A stretch of DNA of 64,000 nucleotides from Dolomitihabitans soli (GTDB lineage Bacteria > Actinomycetota > Actinomycetes > Streptosporangiales > Streptosporangiaceae). Positions 1 through 9,645 of the stretch are shown piece after piece (positions within the stretch are counted from its first letter, which is position 1; every line of letters begins with the position of its first letter). The DNA lies in contig NZ_JAKNTW010000030.1 in NCBI RefSeq assembly GCF_022213955.1, positions 39,955 to 103,954 on the forward strand. Reading direction: 5' to 3'. The notes beneath the pieces are model-generated. The model was given only the letters and a program-made list of their open reading frames with translations. It did not search any database and had not been told where the DNA came from. Made by a program: the position numbers and the translations under genes.

Positions 1-104
1 AGGTTCGCGAGACGTTCGCGGTCGAGCTGCCCGTCCCCTCGGTCTACGAGGATCCCACCCTCAAAGGGGTGGCCGCCGCGATCGACACCCGGACACGACA
101 GTGA
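1..104 (+). CDS. C-terminus of an NRPS carrier domain (partial, 5' end outside window)
   Basis: The open frame (codons start at base 3) ends in a TGA at 102-104. It reads VRETFAVELPVPSVYEDPT and then a short helix, which is the usual end of a peptidyl or acyl carrier domain: helix II-III, the V/YE-x-PT turn and the last helix. The phosphopantetheine serine is upstream of the window, so only the tail is visible. It is followed 82 bp later by the 2OG oxygenase gene on the same strand and probably belongs to the same biosynthetic transcript. Whether it is a free carrier protein or the end of a multidomain synthetase cannot be told. Confidence 0.7.
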   Translation, partial: VRETFAVELPVPSVYEDPTLKGVAAAIDTRTRQ

Positions 105-186
105 GCGCGAGACACCCCGCGCGTCGTCCCCGCCCCTGTCTGCTTCGCCCATCCCATCCGCCCACGCCATTGATCGGACACCGAAC

Positions 187-1053
187 ATGACTCCTGATGC
201 CACCGCCCGGCACGCCGCCACCGATGGCGCCGCCGCGCCGGCGTACCCGCTCGTCGAGGACTTCCTCACCCGCTACGAGCAGGGCCCTGGCGCACTCGAC
301 GAGTTCGCCGGCGTGCCTGAGATCGACCTCGCCCCCACCCTCGATCACATGCGGGTGCTGGAGCGGTCCTTCACCGTCGCCACGATCGACGATTTTCTGC
401 CCGAGACCCTCTACCAGGACATCCTGCGCGATTGGCCGGCGGCCGAGGCCTTCGCCGCCGTCACCGGGCTGCCGGGCGCCGCCTCGACCGCCTATATCGG
501 CGAACGCAGGCAGCGCATCGTCGACAACTCGCTGGCCGGCGACGGCCTGTCCGGCGCCACCTGGCTGCGCCTGCGGCTGGCCCTGCGCCATCCCCGATTC
601 GTCCGGGGCCTGTTCACCTGTTTCGCCGACACCGTCGAGCGCAACCTCGCCACGCTCGACCTGAGCAGCCTCGACACCACCAACTTCAAGCTGTACGCCA
701 ACCTCGACGCCGGCGTCAGCGACGCGCTGGGCGCACACGTCGACGCCCTGCCCAAGCTGCTGACCATCGTGGTCTACCTCGATCTGAAGGGCGCGGTCAC
801 GCCCGACAGCGCCACCCGCTGGGGGACCGCGTTGTACTCGGCGCAACCCGGCGCCGTCCGGCCGCTCACCTTCACCTCCAACGCCGATCACCAAGCGGTC
901 CACCAGCTCGATTTCGCGCCCAACCGGGCCTTCGTCATGCCCAACGCCCCCCATGCGCTGCACGGCGTCCTCGGCGGGGAGCCGGGCGTCGAGCGCCGGA
1001 CCTTGATGTGCGGCTACTGGCTGACCCAGCCACCCGCTCCGGCGGCCTCCTGA
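187..1053 (+). CDS. 2-oxoglutarate/Fe(II)-dependent oxygenase, prolyl-4-hydroxylase-like
   Basis: This 288-residue protein has the jelly-roll iron triad expected of the family. The HxD pair is H184-V-D186 (in AHVDALPK), the distal histidine is H259 (NAPHALHGV; H256 is close by), and an arginine about 10 residues later (VERRTLM) could bind the 2OG carboxylate. Such enzymes hydroxylate a free or carrier-bound amino acid, or the finished peptide. Here the gene lies between an NRPS carrier tail and a free-standing condensation domain, so tailoring of a building block is likely. The exact substrate cannot be read from sequence. The ATG at 187 has no strong Shine-Dalgarno sequence, so the start is less certain than the function. 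Confidence 0.8.
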   Translation: MTPDATARHAATDGAAAPAYPLVEDFLTRYEQGPGALDEFAGVPEIDLAPTLDHMRVLERSFTVATIDDFLPETLYQDILRDWPAAEAFAAVTGLPGAASTAYIGERRQRIVDNSLAGDGLSGATWLRLRLALRHPRFVRGLFTCFADTVERNLATLDLSSLDTTNFKLYANLDAGVSDALGAHVDALPKLLTIVVYLDLKGAVTPDSATRWGTALYSAQPGAVRPLTFTSNADHQAVHQLDFAPNRAFVMPNAPHALHGVLGGEPGVERRTLMCGYWLTQPPAPAAS

Positions 1054-1125
1054 GGCCTCTCCCTTTTGTCCGTCCCCCGGCTCGGTGGCGCCGGCGCCAC
1101 CTTTCCTCCGAAGGAGGCGAGCACC

Positions 1126-2463
1126 ATGACCGGCGACGCCGACGAACGCCTGACGGCCTTCGAAGCGGACCGCACCTTCGACGGCACCGCACGTGTCCTG
1201 TCCGCCGTCCAGCTGGCGATCCTGAGCGCCCAAGCCACGGCCGGCGATCCCAGCGCCTACACGCTGCTCAGTTCCGTGCGCGCCCATGGCATCCCCTCCT
1301 GGGCCGCGCTGCTCGACGCGGCCCGCGCGACGCTGGCCCGCCACGACGTCTTCGCCTGGCGGCTGGACCTGGACTCCGCCTTCGAGATCGACGTCCGCGC
1401 CGAGCCTGGCTCGGGCGTCCCTCCCTTCGTCATCGAACAGGTCGACGTGTCGAGCCTGAGCTCGCCGGAAGCGGACCTGGCCGTGGCCGAGCGGCTGAGC
1501 GCCGAACGCCACCGGGTCGTCAACTTGTTCGACTCCGACACCCCGTACACGCGGCTGATCGTCTTCCGGCTGCCCCCTGTCGCGCCGGCCGGCGGTCACG
1601 AGGCCGTCTGCACCCTGGTCACCCATCATGTCCTGCTCGATGAGCACGCCACCGACCTGCTGTGGAGCGAGCTGTTCCGCCGGATCGCGCAGCGGGCGGT
1701 CCCCGAGCGCCACGACCGGCGGTACGCGCGCTGGGCCGCCGGCAGCCTCGCCCCCCACGCGCAGGAGGCCGCTCGGCAGGCCGCCCAGGAGATCGTCAGG
1801 CAGCTGCGCGCCGCCGGGCTCGGCACGTTGCCCGCGACGGCGGGACCTCCGGCGGCCTCGGCGCCGCCGCTGCGCTTCGCCCTCCCGGAGTCCTTGAGCA
1901 CCGCGGCCGCCGCCCAGGCCGCGGCCCTGGCCGTCCCCGTCGCCGCCGTCTACGGAACCGCGCTGTCGGAGACGCTCGCGGCCCGCGCCCGTCCTCCCCG
2001 GCTGGCGCTGCACATTCCCATGACCCGCCGTACCACAGCGGCCGACGCCGACGTCGTCGGCTGCTACGTCGCCTTCGTTCCGGTGCTCGCCCAGGCCCCT
2101 GATCCGGCGCTGACGCCACGGCAGGCGATCGGCCGATGGCAGCGGTCCGTCACCTTCGCCGCCGCCCGCGCGCATGCCTCGCTCGCCGATTGCGACACCG
2201 CGTTGGGCGGCCCCGCACAGGCGGTGCTGTCGTTCGAGAATCGCCACGCGCACCGGCGGATCGGCCCCGTCCGCTGGACGCCGCTGCCTCCTCCCGACAG
2301 TGCCGCCAAGTCGGACGTGACGGTGTTCCTGGCCCCGGCGGCCGCCGGGCACGCCGGCGACGGGCGGATCGTCTGGAGGGCCGGAGCGGGCGACGCCGCC
2401 GCGGCCGGCCGTCTCGTCACCGACTTCCTCGCCCGTGCCCAGGCCTTGAGCGAACCGGCGTGA
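1126..2463 (+). CDS. Free-standing NRPS condensation domain
   Basis: The product (445 residues) is about the length of a single condensation domain and has no adenylation or carrier module. The active-site motif is HHVLLDE (HHxxxD with the usual glycine replaced by glutamate). A late MTRR...VGCYVAFVPV block matches the R...VG-xFVN-type core motif near the solvent channel. The start is set by AAGGAGG at 1111-1117, 8 nt before the ATG; a frame extension upstream to 1066 lacks such a site. Known relatives join two carrier-bound partners, or a carrier-bound acyl group and a free amine. The neighbouring free carrier protein and free adenylation enzyme suggest it works in trans. Confidence 0.85.
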   Translation: MTGDADERLTAFEADRTFDGTARVLSAVQLAILSAQATAGDPSAYTLLSSVRAHGIPSWAALLDAARATLARHDVFAWRLDLDSAFEIDVRAEPGSGVPPFVIEQVDVSSLSSPEADLAVAERLSAERHRVVNLFDSDTPYTRLIVFRLPPVAPAGGHEAVCTLVTHHVLLDEHATDLLWSELFRRIAQRAVPERHDRRYARWAAGSLAPHAQEAARQAAQEIVRQLRAAGLGTLPATAGPPAASAPPLRFALPESLSTAAAAQAAALAVPVAAVYGTALSETLAARARPPRLALHIPMTRRTTAADADVVGCYVAFVPVLAQAPDPALTPRQAIGRWQRSVTFAAARAHASLADCDTALGGPAQAVLSFENRHAHRRIGPVRWTPLPPPDSAAKSDVTVFLAPAAAGHAGDGRIVWRAGAGDAAAAGRLVTDFLARAQALSEPA

Positions 2464-2495
2464 CCCTTTCGCCTTCATCACAAGGAGCATCGACC

Positions 2496-2792
2496 ATCGA
2501 CACCCCCACGACCCCGATGGCCGCCGGGCCCGGCGGCGACCGCTTCCGGGAAACAGACCAGATGGCATGTCGCATCAGCGAGATCTGCGGCGTCATCATC
2601 ATCGCCGACCTTTCCCCCGACGGCGATCTCCTCAGCCATGGGCTGACCAGCATCCAGATCGTCCGCATCATCGGCGCCCTCTTCCGCGAATACCGCGTCT
2701 CCCTCGACCCGGTGGACGTCTACGACCACCCCACGGCCCGCGAACTGGCCGTCCTGATTCGCGAACGCACCGAACAAGGCACCGATGTCTGA
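2496..2792 (+). CDS. Free-standing peptidyl carrier protein (possible ATC start)
   Basis: This is a small acidic four-helix carrier protein. The phosphopantetheine attachment site is the serine of HGLTSIQ, followed by helix II (IVRIIGALF) and a C-terminal VDVYDHPTARELA segment typical of carrier domains. The start is unusual. AAGGAG at 2482-2487 lies 8 nt before ATC at 2496, the same spacing as in the gene upstream, and no ATG or GTG is at that place. If ATC is used the protein has 98 residues; the first in-frame ATG (2517) gives 91 and has no good ribosome site. It ends overlapping the synthetase gene by 8 bp, so translation is probably coupled. Confidence 0.8.
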   Translation: MDTPTTPMAAGPGGDRFRETDQMACRISEICGVIIIADLSPDGDLLSHGLTSIQIVRIIGALFREYRVSLDPVDVYDHPTARELAVLIRERTEQGTDV

Positions 2793-5700
2793 GCCTGCCC
2801 TCGAGGGCATCGCGCCCCATCCCGCCCAGCAACGGCTCCTGGCCGGTCGGGCCGCCCTCCCCGGCGGACTCTCGTGCACCAGCGCCTTCCAGATCTCCGG
2901 CGCCCTGGACGAACAGCGTCTGGCCACCGCCTACGTCCAGGCGCTGAGCGGCTTCGATGCGCTACGAATGCGCTGGAGCGGCGACGTGCCCGCCGGCTCC
3001 TGGCATGTGCACTCCACGCCTCGCTTCCGGCTGCGCCGCGCCGACCTGCGCCCTACGAGGCCACTGGTGGACGGGCGGCCCGGCCCGGCCCTACTCGGCC
3101 GGCTGGAGGAGCACGCGGCGGCGACGTTCGACCTGCGGCGCGGGCCTGTCGGCGAGGTGCACATCTGGCGGGTCCACGAGGATCAGTGGATCGTCCTGGA
3201 GGTCTTCGACCACATCGTGGCGGACGGCCGATCGCTGGCGCTGTTACACGAGGCGGTGTCCGCCCACTATCACGGCCCGCGGTCCGCCGCTCAACGCACC
3301 TCCTACGCCGCGGTGTTGTCGGCTACGCGGCCCGGCGCCGGGAGCCGTGCCTACTGGACAAGCGCCTTCGCCGGATTCGACCCCGCCACGCCGCCCCCCG
3401 CCGACGGTGGCGCGGCGCAGTTCCGGCTGAGCCTGCCGCCCGGCCGTACCGCGCGGCTCCGGGCCGCCACCGGAAGGCTGGGCAGCACCATGGCGGGCGC
3501 CCTCCTGGCCGCGCACTCGCACGCCGTCGCCCGCCATCTGGGCACCGGTGACATCAGTACGGAGGTGGCGGTCGACACCAGGGACATCGACGCGCTGCAG
3601 ACCTTCGGCCAACTGACCGCCCTGCTGCCGCTGCGGATCCGGCACGACTGGGCCCGTCCCATCGGCCGGCAGGCCGCCACCGTCACCCGCGACCTGCTAC
3701 GGCTCCGCCAGCACGCCGTCGTCGATTTCGACACCTTGGACGACCTGGGCGTGCCCCTGAGCGCCGGCAGAAGCGACGCGACCGCCTTCATCATGCAACC
3801 CTTCACCGCCGCCCCGCTCGCCCTGCCGGATGCCGAGGTCACCCCCATCGCCCTCCGCAGCACCGACCAGGTCGCGTGCCTGACCACGGTGGCCCGCGAG
3901 CAGCCCGACGGGAGCGTGCACCTGCACGTGCGCACCGGGCCCACCAGTCCCCTGTCCCCGCTCATCGTCAGCGTCGGCGAGACGATGGACGCCACGCTCG
4001 CGGGGCTGGAGTCCGATCCGGACGTACGGTGCGGAAGCGACGAACTGCTGCCGCCCTCGGTGCGCGCGCGCATCACGGCGCTCGCGACGCCCAGCCCGCC
4101 GTACCCGTTCGCGTCGCTCGAGGACGACATCCTGCGGAGCCTGACCGCCGACGGCGCACGGATCGTGCTCGTGGACGATCGCCCCCATAGCGCGCACGAT
4201 CTTCTCGCGCGCGTCCACGACCTCGCACAACGGCTCCGCGCGGCCGGCGTCGGCCACGGGGACCTCGTGGTGGTGCACGACCTGCCCACCTTCGACCGCA
4301 TCGCCGCGTTCATCGCCGTACTGCGACTCGGCGCCGTCTACACCCCCGCCGATCCGCCTTCGACGGCATCGACGCCCGTCGCCGCCCGCCTCACCGCCGA
4401 CGGCCTCGAACCCGCCGGCTCCAGACGCCCAGCGGCCCCGCCCGCGCCCCTCGGTCCTGGCTCCCCCACGTATGTGATCTTCACCTCCGGCTCGACCGGC
4501 GTGCCCAAAGGCGTGGTGGTCAGCCGGGAGGCTCTCAACAATCTGGTACGAGGGGAGGCCGGCCGCTACGGCATCACGGACGGCAGCCGGGTGCTGCTGA
4601 TCGCGCCGCCCACGGTCGACCCGTGGATATGCCACGTGGCGACCGCCCTGCTCACCGGCGCCACCCTGGTGTACGCGGACCCCGTCAGCGGCCCGCCGCT
4701 GGCCGACCGGTTACGCGCCCACCAGGTCACCCATGCCTTCCTGCCCGCCATGCTGTTCCGGTTGCTCGCCGGTGAGAACCTCCCCGGCCTGCGCATGATC
4801 GCCACCGCCGGTGACGCCTGCGTCGCGGCCGACGTGCGGGCCTTTCCCAACGCTCGGGTGTTCAACATCTACGGGCCCACGGAGGCCACCGTCACCGCCA
4901 TCGTCGCCGAACTGCACCACCCCGCCGACCCCGTGCCCATCGGCCGGGCGATCCGCGGCCTGGGGGCGCGCGTGGTCATCGATCGCGCGGCCGGCGCGCC
5001 GCCGGGCGTGCCCGGCGAGCTGATGCTGTCGGGAACGGGCATCGCCCTCGGCTACCTCGACGACGAACCACTGACGCGACGCTCGTTCGGTGCCGATCCG
5101 TTCGGCTCATCCGAGCGCGTCTACTACACCGGCGACGTGGCCTGGCTTACGCCGGATGGGCAGTTCGTCGTGAGCGGCCGGCTGGATCGCGAGGTCAAGG
5201 TGCGCGGCATCCGGGTGCAACCGCAGGCGGTCGAAGCCGCCGCCCTCGCCAGCGGCCTGTGCGGCGACGCGCATCTCGCCGCGACGCGTTTCGAGGCCGG
5301 CCGGACCGTACTGACGCTGTTCGTGCAGGGCTGCACCGACATCGCCGCGCTTCGCCGGGCGCTGCGCGATCGGGTGCCGGCCGCCGCCGAGCCCCATCAC
5401 ATCGTGGCCCTGGACAGCCTGCCCCGCCGGCCGACCGGCAAAGTCGACGAGACGGCGCTGCCACGCGAACACCTGCCTCGCCCGCCCACCGGTCACGACG
5501 CGACGGGCGCGTACGAGGACGATGTGCTCAGCCGCTGCTGGGCCGAGGTCATCGGGGCTCCCCCAGGCCCCGACGACTCGTTCTTCGAGTGTGGCGGCGA
5601 CTCCCTGACGGTACTGCGGTTGGTCCGTCTCACCCGCGGCGCGGGCCTGGAACTCACGCCTGCCGACATCTACGCGTATCCCCGCTACTCCGACCTGGCG

Positions 5701-8154
5701 CGCCTGTACGGCCTGCGGAGCTCGGACGAGACCGTCCAGACCGTGCCCTCACCCGCCGAGCGGCACATCCCGCTGGGGCCGGCACAGGAGTGGTTCCAGG
5801 CGCTCGCACCAGACCATCCGCGCGCCTGGGCGCAGCGTCACGTGATCGCCTTCACCGACCTGCCCGCGACCAGCGCCCTTGAGCGGGCGCTGCGCGACCT
5901 GGTGGCCGCAACTCCCCTGCTGCGGGCGAGCTTCGACGATCAGGGCCGGCGGTTCATCCCCCGCGAAGAGGCTCCCGTGGTGGTGACCTCCGTCGACGCG
6001 GGCGTCGGCGACCCGGAACTGTCCGCCGTCATCGCCGCCCTTCACGGGGAGCTCGATCCCTTCGCGGGCGTGATGCTCCGGGCCCTGGCCATACGGGACG
6101 CGCACGGCCAGGGCGCGCTCCTCCTGCTCGCCCATCACCTGGTGGTCGACGTCTGGTCCTGGCATGTCATCGAGGACCGTCTGCTCCGGCTGCTGCGCAG
6201 CCCACGTGATCAGGGTCCGGCCACCGTCGATCACACGTTCGCGGCCTACGCGCGAACCGTCGCCGCGCAGCGCGACCTCGGCGCGTTCGATCTGGACGCC
6301 GATCAGTGGCGGCGTGTCCTGGGCGGCGGCATCACTTCCGGCTTCGCCGCCCGGTCGCGGCATCGTGAGCGCTCCGTCCGCCTCATCACCGCCGGACGGG
6401 AGCGCCTGAGGCGGGCTTCCGCTCAGCCGTCACGCACCCTCCTGGCCGCGCTCGGCCATGCCCTGTACGCGGTGGAGGGTCCCGGTGCCAGTGTGGTGGA
6501 CCTGGAACGCAATGGCCGCCTGGCGCTGCCGGCCATGGATCTCAGCGGCACCGTCGGATGGGTCGCGGTGCATCATCCGGTCGCATTGGAGCATGCCCCG
6601 CTCAGCGCCGCCGCCATCGAAGAGTGCCGGCGAAGCGTCGACGAAGTCCCCGATTCCGGCCTCGGCTACGGCGCGCTGCGCTGGTCGGGGCGGGCCGATC
6701 TCGGCTCGCAGGTGGGACGGTTCGCCCTGGACATCGTCGAACAGCCGCTCCGCCCGCAGGCGGCCAAATTCCTCGCCGACCGTCTGCGGGCCTTGGCGCG
6801 GGCCGTCACCGGCTCGCCGGCGCTGCCCTATCAGGCCACGCTGTCGCTGCGTCCCGGGCCGCGGCACATCGAGGCCGTCATCGACTACGACCCCGACCGG
6901 TACGCCCCCGCGCACGCCGCGGACCTCCTGGCCGCGCTCGACGACGCCCTCGACACCGCCGACTCGCGCCCCGCACCGCCCCACCTCGCACCGGCGCGTC
7001 CCGCCCGCCGCTTCACCGAGGAGGCCCTGCCGGTCAGCACGATGCAGCAGCTGATGCTGCACCACGCCGGCGTCCGCTCGGGCGTCTACCTGCCCCGCCA
7101 GCTCTTGGCCGTCACGGGCGTGTCCGACGTCGCCGCGTTCATCGGCACGCTGTCCCGCCTCCTGCCGGCCTTCGACCCCTTCCGGCGGCGCTTCCGCACC
7201 CGTGACGGAGAACTGGAGCAGGTGTGGCTGCCGGCAGATCGAGCGTTGCAGATCCACACCGGTGGCAGCGGTCGTGACCATGCGCTGGCCTGGCTGAACG
7301 GCCCGGACCTGATCGACCCCGCGGCGGCGCGGCACGGCGGGCCGCTGACAGACCTGACCGTTTTCCCCGGCGACCACGAGTTCTTCCTCGGAATGGAGAC
7401 GCATCATGCCTTGATGGACGGCCCGAGCAATCAACGGCTGCTGCGCCTCATCGACCGCTTCGCCCGGCACCAAGGCCGCGCCGACCTCCCCACGCCGGCG
7501 CACTACCTGCCCGACCGCACCGCACTGCGCAAACACGTCTCCTACGAACGTGCCCTCGGACAGGCGCGGAACGTGGAACCGCTCCCCGCCCGCGATTCCG
7601 CCGCCCCCCTTCCCGCCGTCCGCACCATCGAGACACCCGCCGCCCGCATCAGCCGCGCCCACGCCTGGGCGAGCCGCCACGGGACGGACCTGCGCGCGGC
7701 GCTGGCCGCTGCCGCCGGTCGAGCCGCATGGCGGCATCTCGGTGTCGAGACCCTGTATCTGGTGGTCAACGGCAGAGACATCGACCTTCCCCACGCGGAC
7801 TACGCCTTGGGCCTGTTGTGGTATTTCCAACCCATTCCGATAAGAGACAAGGAACTCGCCGCCCTCGCCCACGCCGTCCACGCCGCCACGACAACCCCTT
7901 TGCCGGTCATTCGGGCGACGGCCGCCACCTGGCCGCAATGGAACGACAACGCCCTCGCCTTCACCTTCCGCCGGCCGCGCCGGCAGCCCCCGCTGTCAGC
8001 CGTCCATGAGCTCGCAGCGCGTGACCTGTTCCATTTCTCCGCACAGGTGAGCGTGTCCGCCCAGAACGACGGATCCGCCGCTATTCAGTGCATCACCTTG
8101 GACCCCACGGTGACGCCGGAAATAACGAAAGACATTCTCGCCGCATTCGACTGA
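2785..8154 (+). CDS. Nonribosomal peptide synthetase, C-A-T-C-C
   Basis: This 1789-residue synthetase has five domains. C1 carries DHIVADG at about residue 142, with the first histidine changed to Asp. The A domain has TSGSTGVPKG at about 567, NIYGPTEAT at about 694, the TGD and VKVRG blocks at about 780-812, and the catalytic lysine in PTGKVDE at about 884. T has GGDSL with the serine near 941. C2 has HHLVVD at 1117-1122. C3 has a canonical HHALMDG at 1540-1546 and runs to the end. There is no thioesterase, reductase or epimerisation domain that I recognise. My reading of the binding-pocket residues starts D-P-C-F-A-A-I-V and matches no code I know. The tandem C2-C3 end suggests release or chain coupling by condensation with a free or carrier-bound nucleophile. 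It overlaps the carrier gene by 8 bp. Confidence 0.92.
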   Translation: MSEPALEGIAPHPAQQRLLAGRAALPGGLSCTSAFQISGALDEQRLATAYVQALSGFDALRMRWSGDVPAGSWHVHSTPRFRLRRADLRPTRPLVDGRPGPALLGRLEEHAAATFDLRRGPVGEVHIWRVHEDQWIVLEVFDHIVADGRSLALLHEAVSAHYHGPRSAAQRTSYAAVLSATRPGAGSRAYWTSAFAGFDPATPPPADGGAAQFRLSLPPGRTARLRAATGRLGSTMAGALLAAHSHAVARHLGTGDISTEVAVDTRDIDALQTFGQLTALLPLRIRHDWARPIGRQAATVTRDLLRLRQHAVVDFDTLDDLGVPLSAGRSDATAFIMQPFTAAPLALPDAEVTPIALRSTDQVACLTTVAREQPDGSVHLHVRTGPTSPLSPLIVSVGETMDATLAGLESDPDVRCGSDELLPPSVRARITALATPSPPYPFASLEDDILRSLTADGARIVLVDDRPHSAHDLLARVHDLAQRLRAAGVGHGDLVVVHDLPTFDRIAAFIAVLRLGAVYTPADPPSTASTPVAARLTADGLEPAGSRRPAAPPAPLGPGSPTYVIFTSGSTGVPKGVVVSREALNNLVRGEAGRYGITDGSRVLLIAPPTVDPWICHVATALLTGATLVYADPVSGPPLADRLRAHQVTHAFLPAMLFRLLAGENLPGLRMIATAGDACVAADVRAFPNARVFNIYGPTEATVTAIVAELHHPADPVPIGRAIRGLGARVVIDRAAGAPPGVPGELMLSGTGIALGYLDDEPLTRRSFGADPFGSSERVYYTGDVAWLTPDGQFVVSGRLDREVKVRGIRVQPQAVEAAALASGLCGDAHLAATRFEAGRTVLTLFVQGCTDIAALRRALRDRVPAAAEPHHIVALDSLPRRPTGKVDETALPREHLPRPPTGHDATGAYEDDVLSRCWAEVIGAPPGPDDSFFECGGDSLTVLRLVRLTRGAGLELTPADIYAYPRYSDLARLYGLRSSDETVQTVPSPAERHIPLGPAQEWFQALAPDHPRAWAQRHVIAFTDLPATSALERALRDLVAATPLLRASFDDQGRRFIPREEAPVVVTSVDAGVGDPELSAVIAALHGELDPFAGVMLRALAIRDAHGQGALLLLAHHLVVDVWSWHVIEDRLLRLLRSPRDQGPATVDHTFAAYARTVAAQRDLGAFDLDADQWRRVLGGGITSGFAARSRHRERSVRLITAGRERLRRASAQPSRTLLAALGHALYAVEGPGASVVDLERNGRLALPAMDLSGTVGWVAVHHPVALEHAPLSAAAIEECRRSVDEVPDSGLGYGALRWSGRADLGSQVGRFALDIVEQPLRPQAAKFLADRLRALARAVTGSPALPYQATLSLRPGPRHIEAVIDYDPDRYAPAHAADLLAALDDALDTADSRPAPPHLAPARPARRFTEEALPVSTMQQLMLHHAGVRSGVYLPRQLLAVTGVSDVAAFIGTLSRLLPAFDPFRRRFRTRDGELEQVWLPADRALQIHTGGSGRDHALAWLNGPDLIDPAAARHGGPLTDLTVFPGDHEFFLGMETHHALMDGPSNQRLLRLIDRFARHQGRADLPTPAHYLPDRTALRKHVSYERALGQARNVEPLPARDSAAPLPAVRTIETPAARISRAHAWASRHGTDLRAALAAAAGRAAWRHLGVETLYLVVNGRDIDLPHADYALGLLWYFQPIPIRDKELAALAHAVHAATTTPLPVIRATAATWPQWNDNALAFTFRRPRRQPPLSAVHELAARDLFHFSAQVSVSAQNDGSAAIQCITLDPTVTPEITKDILAAFD

Positions 8155-8288
8155 AACCCGTACGGACGACCCCCGTCATGAAACTCATCGAAACCAACCC
8201 GAACCATAGACCCGACCGCCGCCGTCCGGATAGAATAAATGTGCGCCCGGAAATGCAGGCCATCGGGCCGGCCGCACATCGCACCGAT

Positions 8289-9554
8289 TCACGCGAGGTC
8301 GCCCAAAATGAGAGATCCCGCCAGCCATGGAGGATCGTCCACCCGCGCTCGTTCACCTGGATCGAGAATCGGACGCGCCACAGAGGTGATGACGGACCCG
8401 TCCGAGGTTAATTCGTAGGGAAAACCGCCCCAGGTGACGGCCTCGTCGACGGTGGGGTGATGCCAGAACAGCTCAAGAAGACCGCGGACCAATGAACGGA
8501 GATCCTGATCCCAGTGAACACACCGCTGCGCCACCGCCTCGGCGAAGCAGACCAAGGCGCCCCGGTAATAACCTAATCCCCATTCCTCGGCGGCCGCGTT
8601 TCGCGACGAGGCGAGAATAGGCACGACCTGCCCATCCGAGTCCCGAACATACTCCACGAGGGTGCCGTGATCGCTCGTACAGAACATCTCCATGACGAAT
8701 GGCGCATCAGCCAGCAGAGTCCCCTGCCCGGTCACCGTGTTGTACATGTACGCGCTGAAGATGTCGGCGTTCTTCGCCTGAACGGGTGATGACGGTTGAT
8801 ACCCCCAGAACAACACCCGCGGTCGATCCTCCTTGGGCACGTCGCCTACGGTGATAAGGGCTTCGACCTGGCGACCCACCCATCCGGTGTCCACAATCCC
8901 GGTCGCCGCGCCGAGCAGCCGGTGTTGCGCGGAATATTCGGCCAGCAGGCTTCGCGCGGCACCGATGGTTCCCGACACCGCCGCCATGACGGATTCCAGG
9001 CCCAGAAATTCGCGCAGGGCCGACGCCCGCGCTTCGGGACCGGAGGACCCGTCTTCCGTGAATCCCGAGGACACCAGCAGCGGCACGAATCGGGCAGGCA
9101 GCTTGAGACGCGCGCACAGTTCGGCCGGGCCCAACTCCATCAAGCCGTTGAAGAGCCATGACTCCTTTCCCAGCCGCCCTGCATCCGCTGCGGCCAGGTT
9201 CCAGGTCAGCCGGTTCCCATGAACATATTCCAGATCCAGGTCCGCTCCCAGCGCGGGCGCGAGGATACGGGCGAGTTCGAAAAGAACCTGCCCTTCTCTC
9301 GACAAGAACCGGAGCCGCCGGAGACCGGCGCGGCGTGCCTCGGACAGCACCCAGGTGGTGTAGGTGACCAGAATCGGCCCGGCGACACCGCAGGTCACAT
9401 CGAGTATCACCGCCTCTCTCCGGTCACGGGCCGGAATCGCCTTCCGGACCGCCGCGTCCGCGAAAACAAAACTTTCAGCGAGATCGGACGCGCCGGACAC
9501 ATATTCCTGGATTATTCGCCGATAACGCAGCCGACCGGCACTCCGATATGCCAA
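8289..9554 (-). CDS. COG5610-like protein (HAD-superfamily-associated), catalytic HAD motif not seen
   Basis: The product (421 residues) contains FLSREGQVLFELA, which matches the FLARDG-type signature of proteins annotated as COG5610 'predicted HAD hydrolase'. These are often found beside glycosyltransferases in surface-polysaccharide and glycoconjugate loci. The N-terminal DxDxT nucleophile motif of HAD enzymes is not visible, so this looks like only the second half of that architecture and may not be a phosphatase. Start: TTG at 9554 with GGAGAG about 7 nt upstream. It is convergent with the synthetase and divergent from the ABC exporter genes (91 bp between starts). A role with the mutase and glycosyltransferase is an inference from context. 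Confidence 0.6.
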   Translation of the reverse strand: MAYRSAGRLRYRRIIQEYVSGASDLAESFVFADAAVRKAIPARDRREAVILDVTCGVAGPILVTYTTWVLSEARRAGLRRLRFLSREGQVLFELARILAPALGADLDLEYVHGNRLTWNLAAADAGRLGKESWLFNGLMELGPAELCARLKLPARFVPLLVSSGFTEDGSSGPEARASALREFLGLESVMAAVSGTIGAARSLLAEYSAQHRLLGAATGIVDTGWVGRQVEALITVGDVPKEDRPRVLFWGYQPSSPVQAKNADIFSAYMYNTVTGQGTLLADAPFVMEMFCTSDHGTLVEYVRDSDGQVVPILASSRNAAAEEWGLGYYRGALVCFAEAVAQRCVHWDQDLRSLVRGLLELFWHHPTVDEAVTWGGFPYELTSDGSVITSVARPILDPGERARVDDPPWLAGSLILGDLA

Positions 9555-9645
9555 GGCTTATCTCTCCATTTTGCCGTCGACACCGACTAAATCATTTTGC
9601 GCAGCGTATCATGACGCCATCAATAACAGCCAGACGGAGTTGGAT
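9555..9645. promoter_or_regulatory. Divergent promoter region between the COG5610-like gene and the ABC exporter operon
   Basis: This 91-bp AT-richer stretch separates a TTG start (minus strand, 9554) from an ATG start (plus strand, 9646, preceded by GGAG at 9636-9639). Promoters for both directions must lie here or overlap the coding ends. I cannot assign -35/-10 boxes with confidence. Confidence 0.5.

Noticed and set aside
61..2568. 835-codon open frame on the minus strand across the 2OG oxygenase and condensation genes
   Set aside because: Its translation is low-complexity Gly/Arg/Gln-rich, has no motif and lies fully opposite well-supported genes; a GC-bias shadow.
6430..7938. Long minus-strand frame opposite the synthetase
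   Set aside because: Same type of shadow: biased composition, no ribosome site, inside NRPS domains C2-C3.
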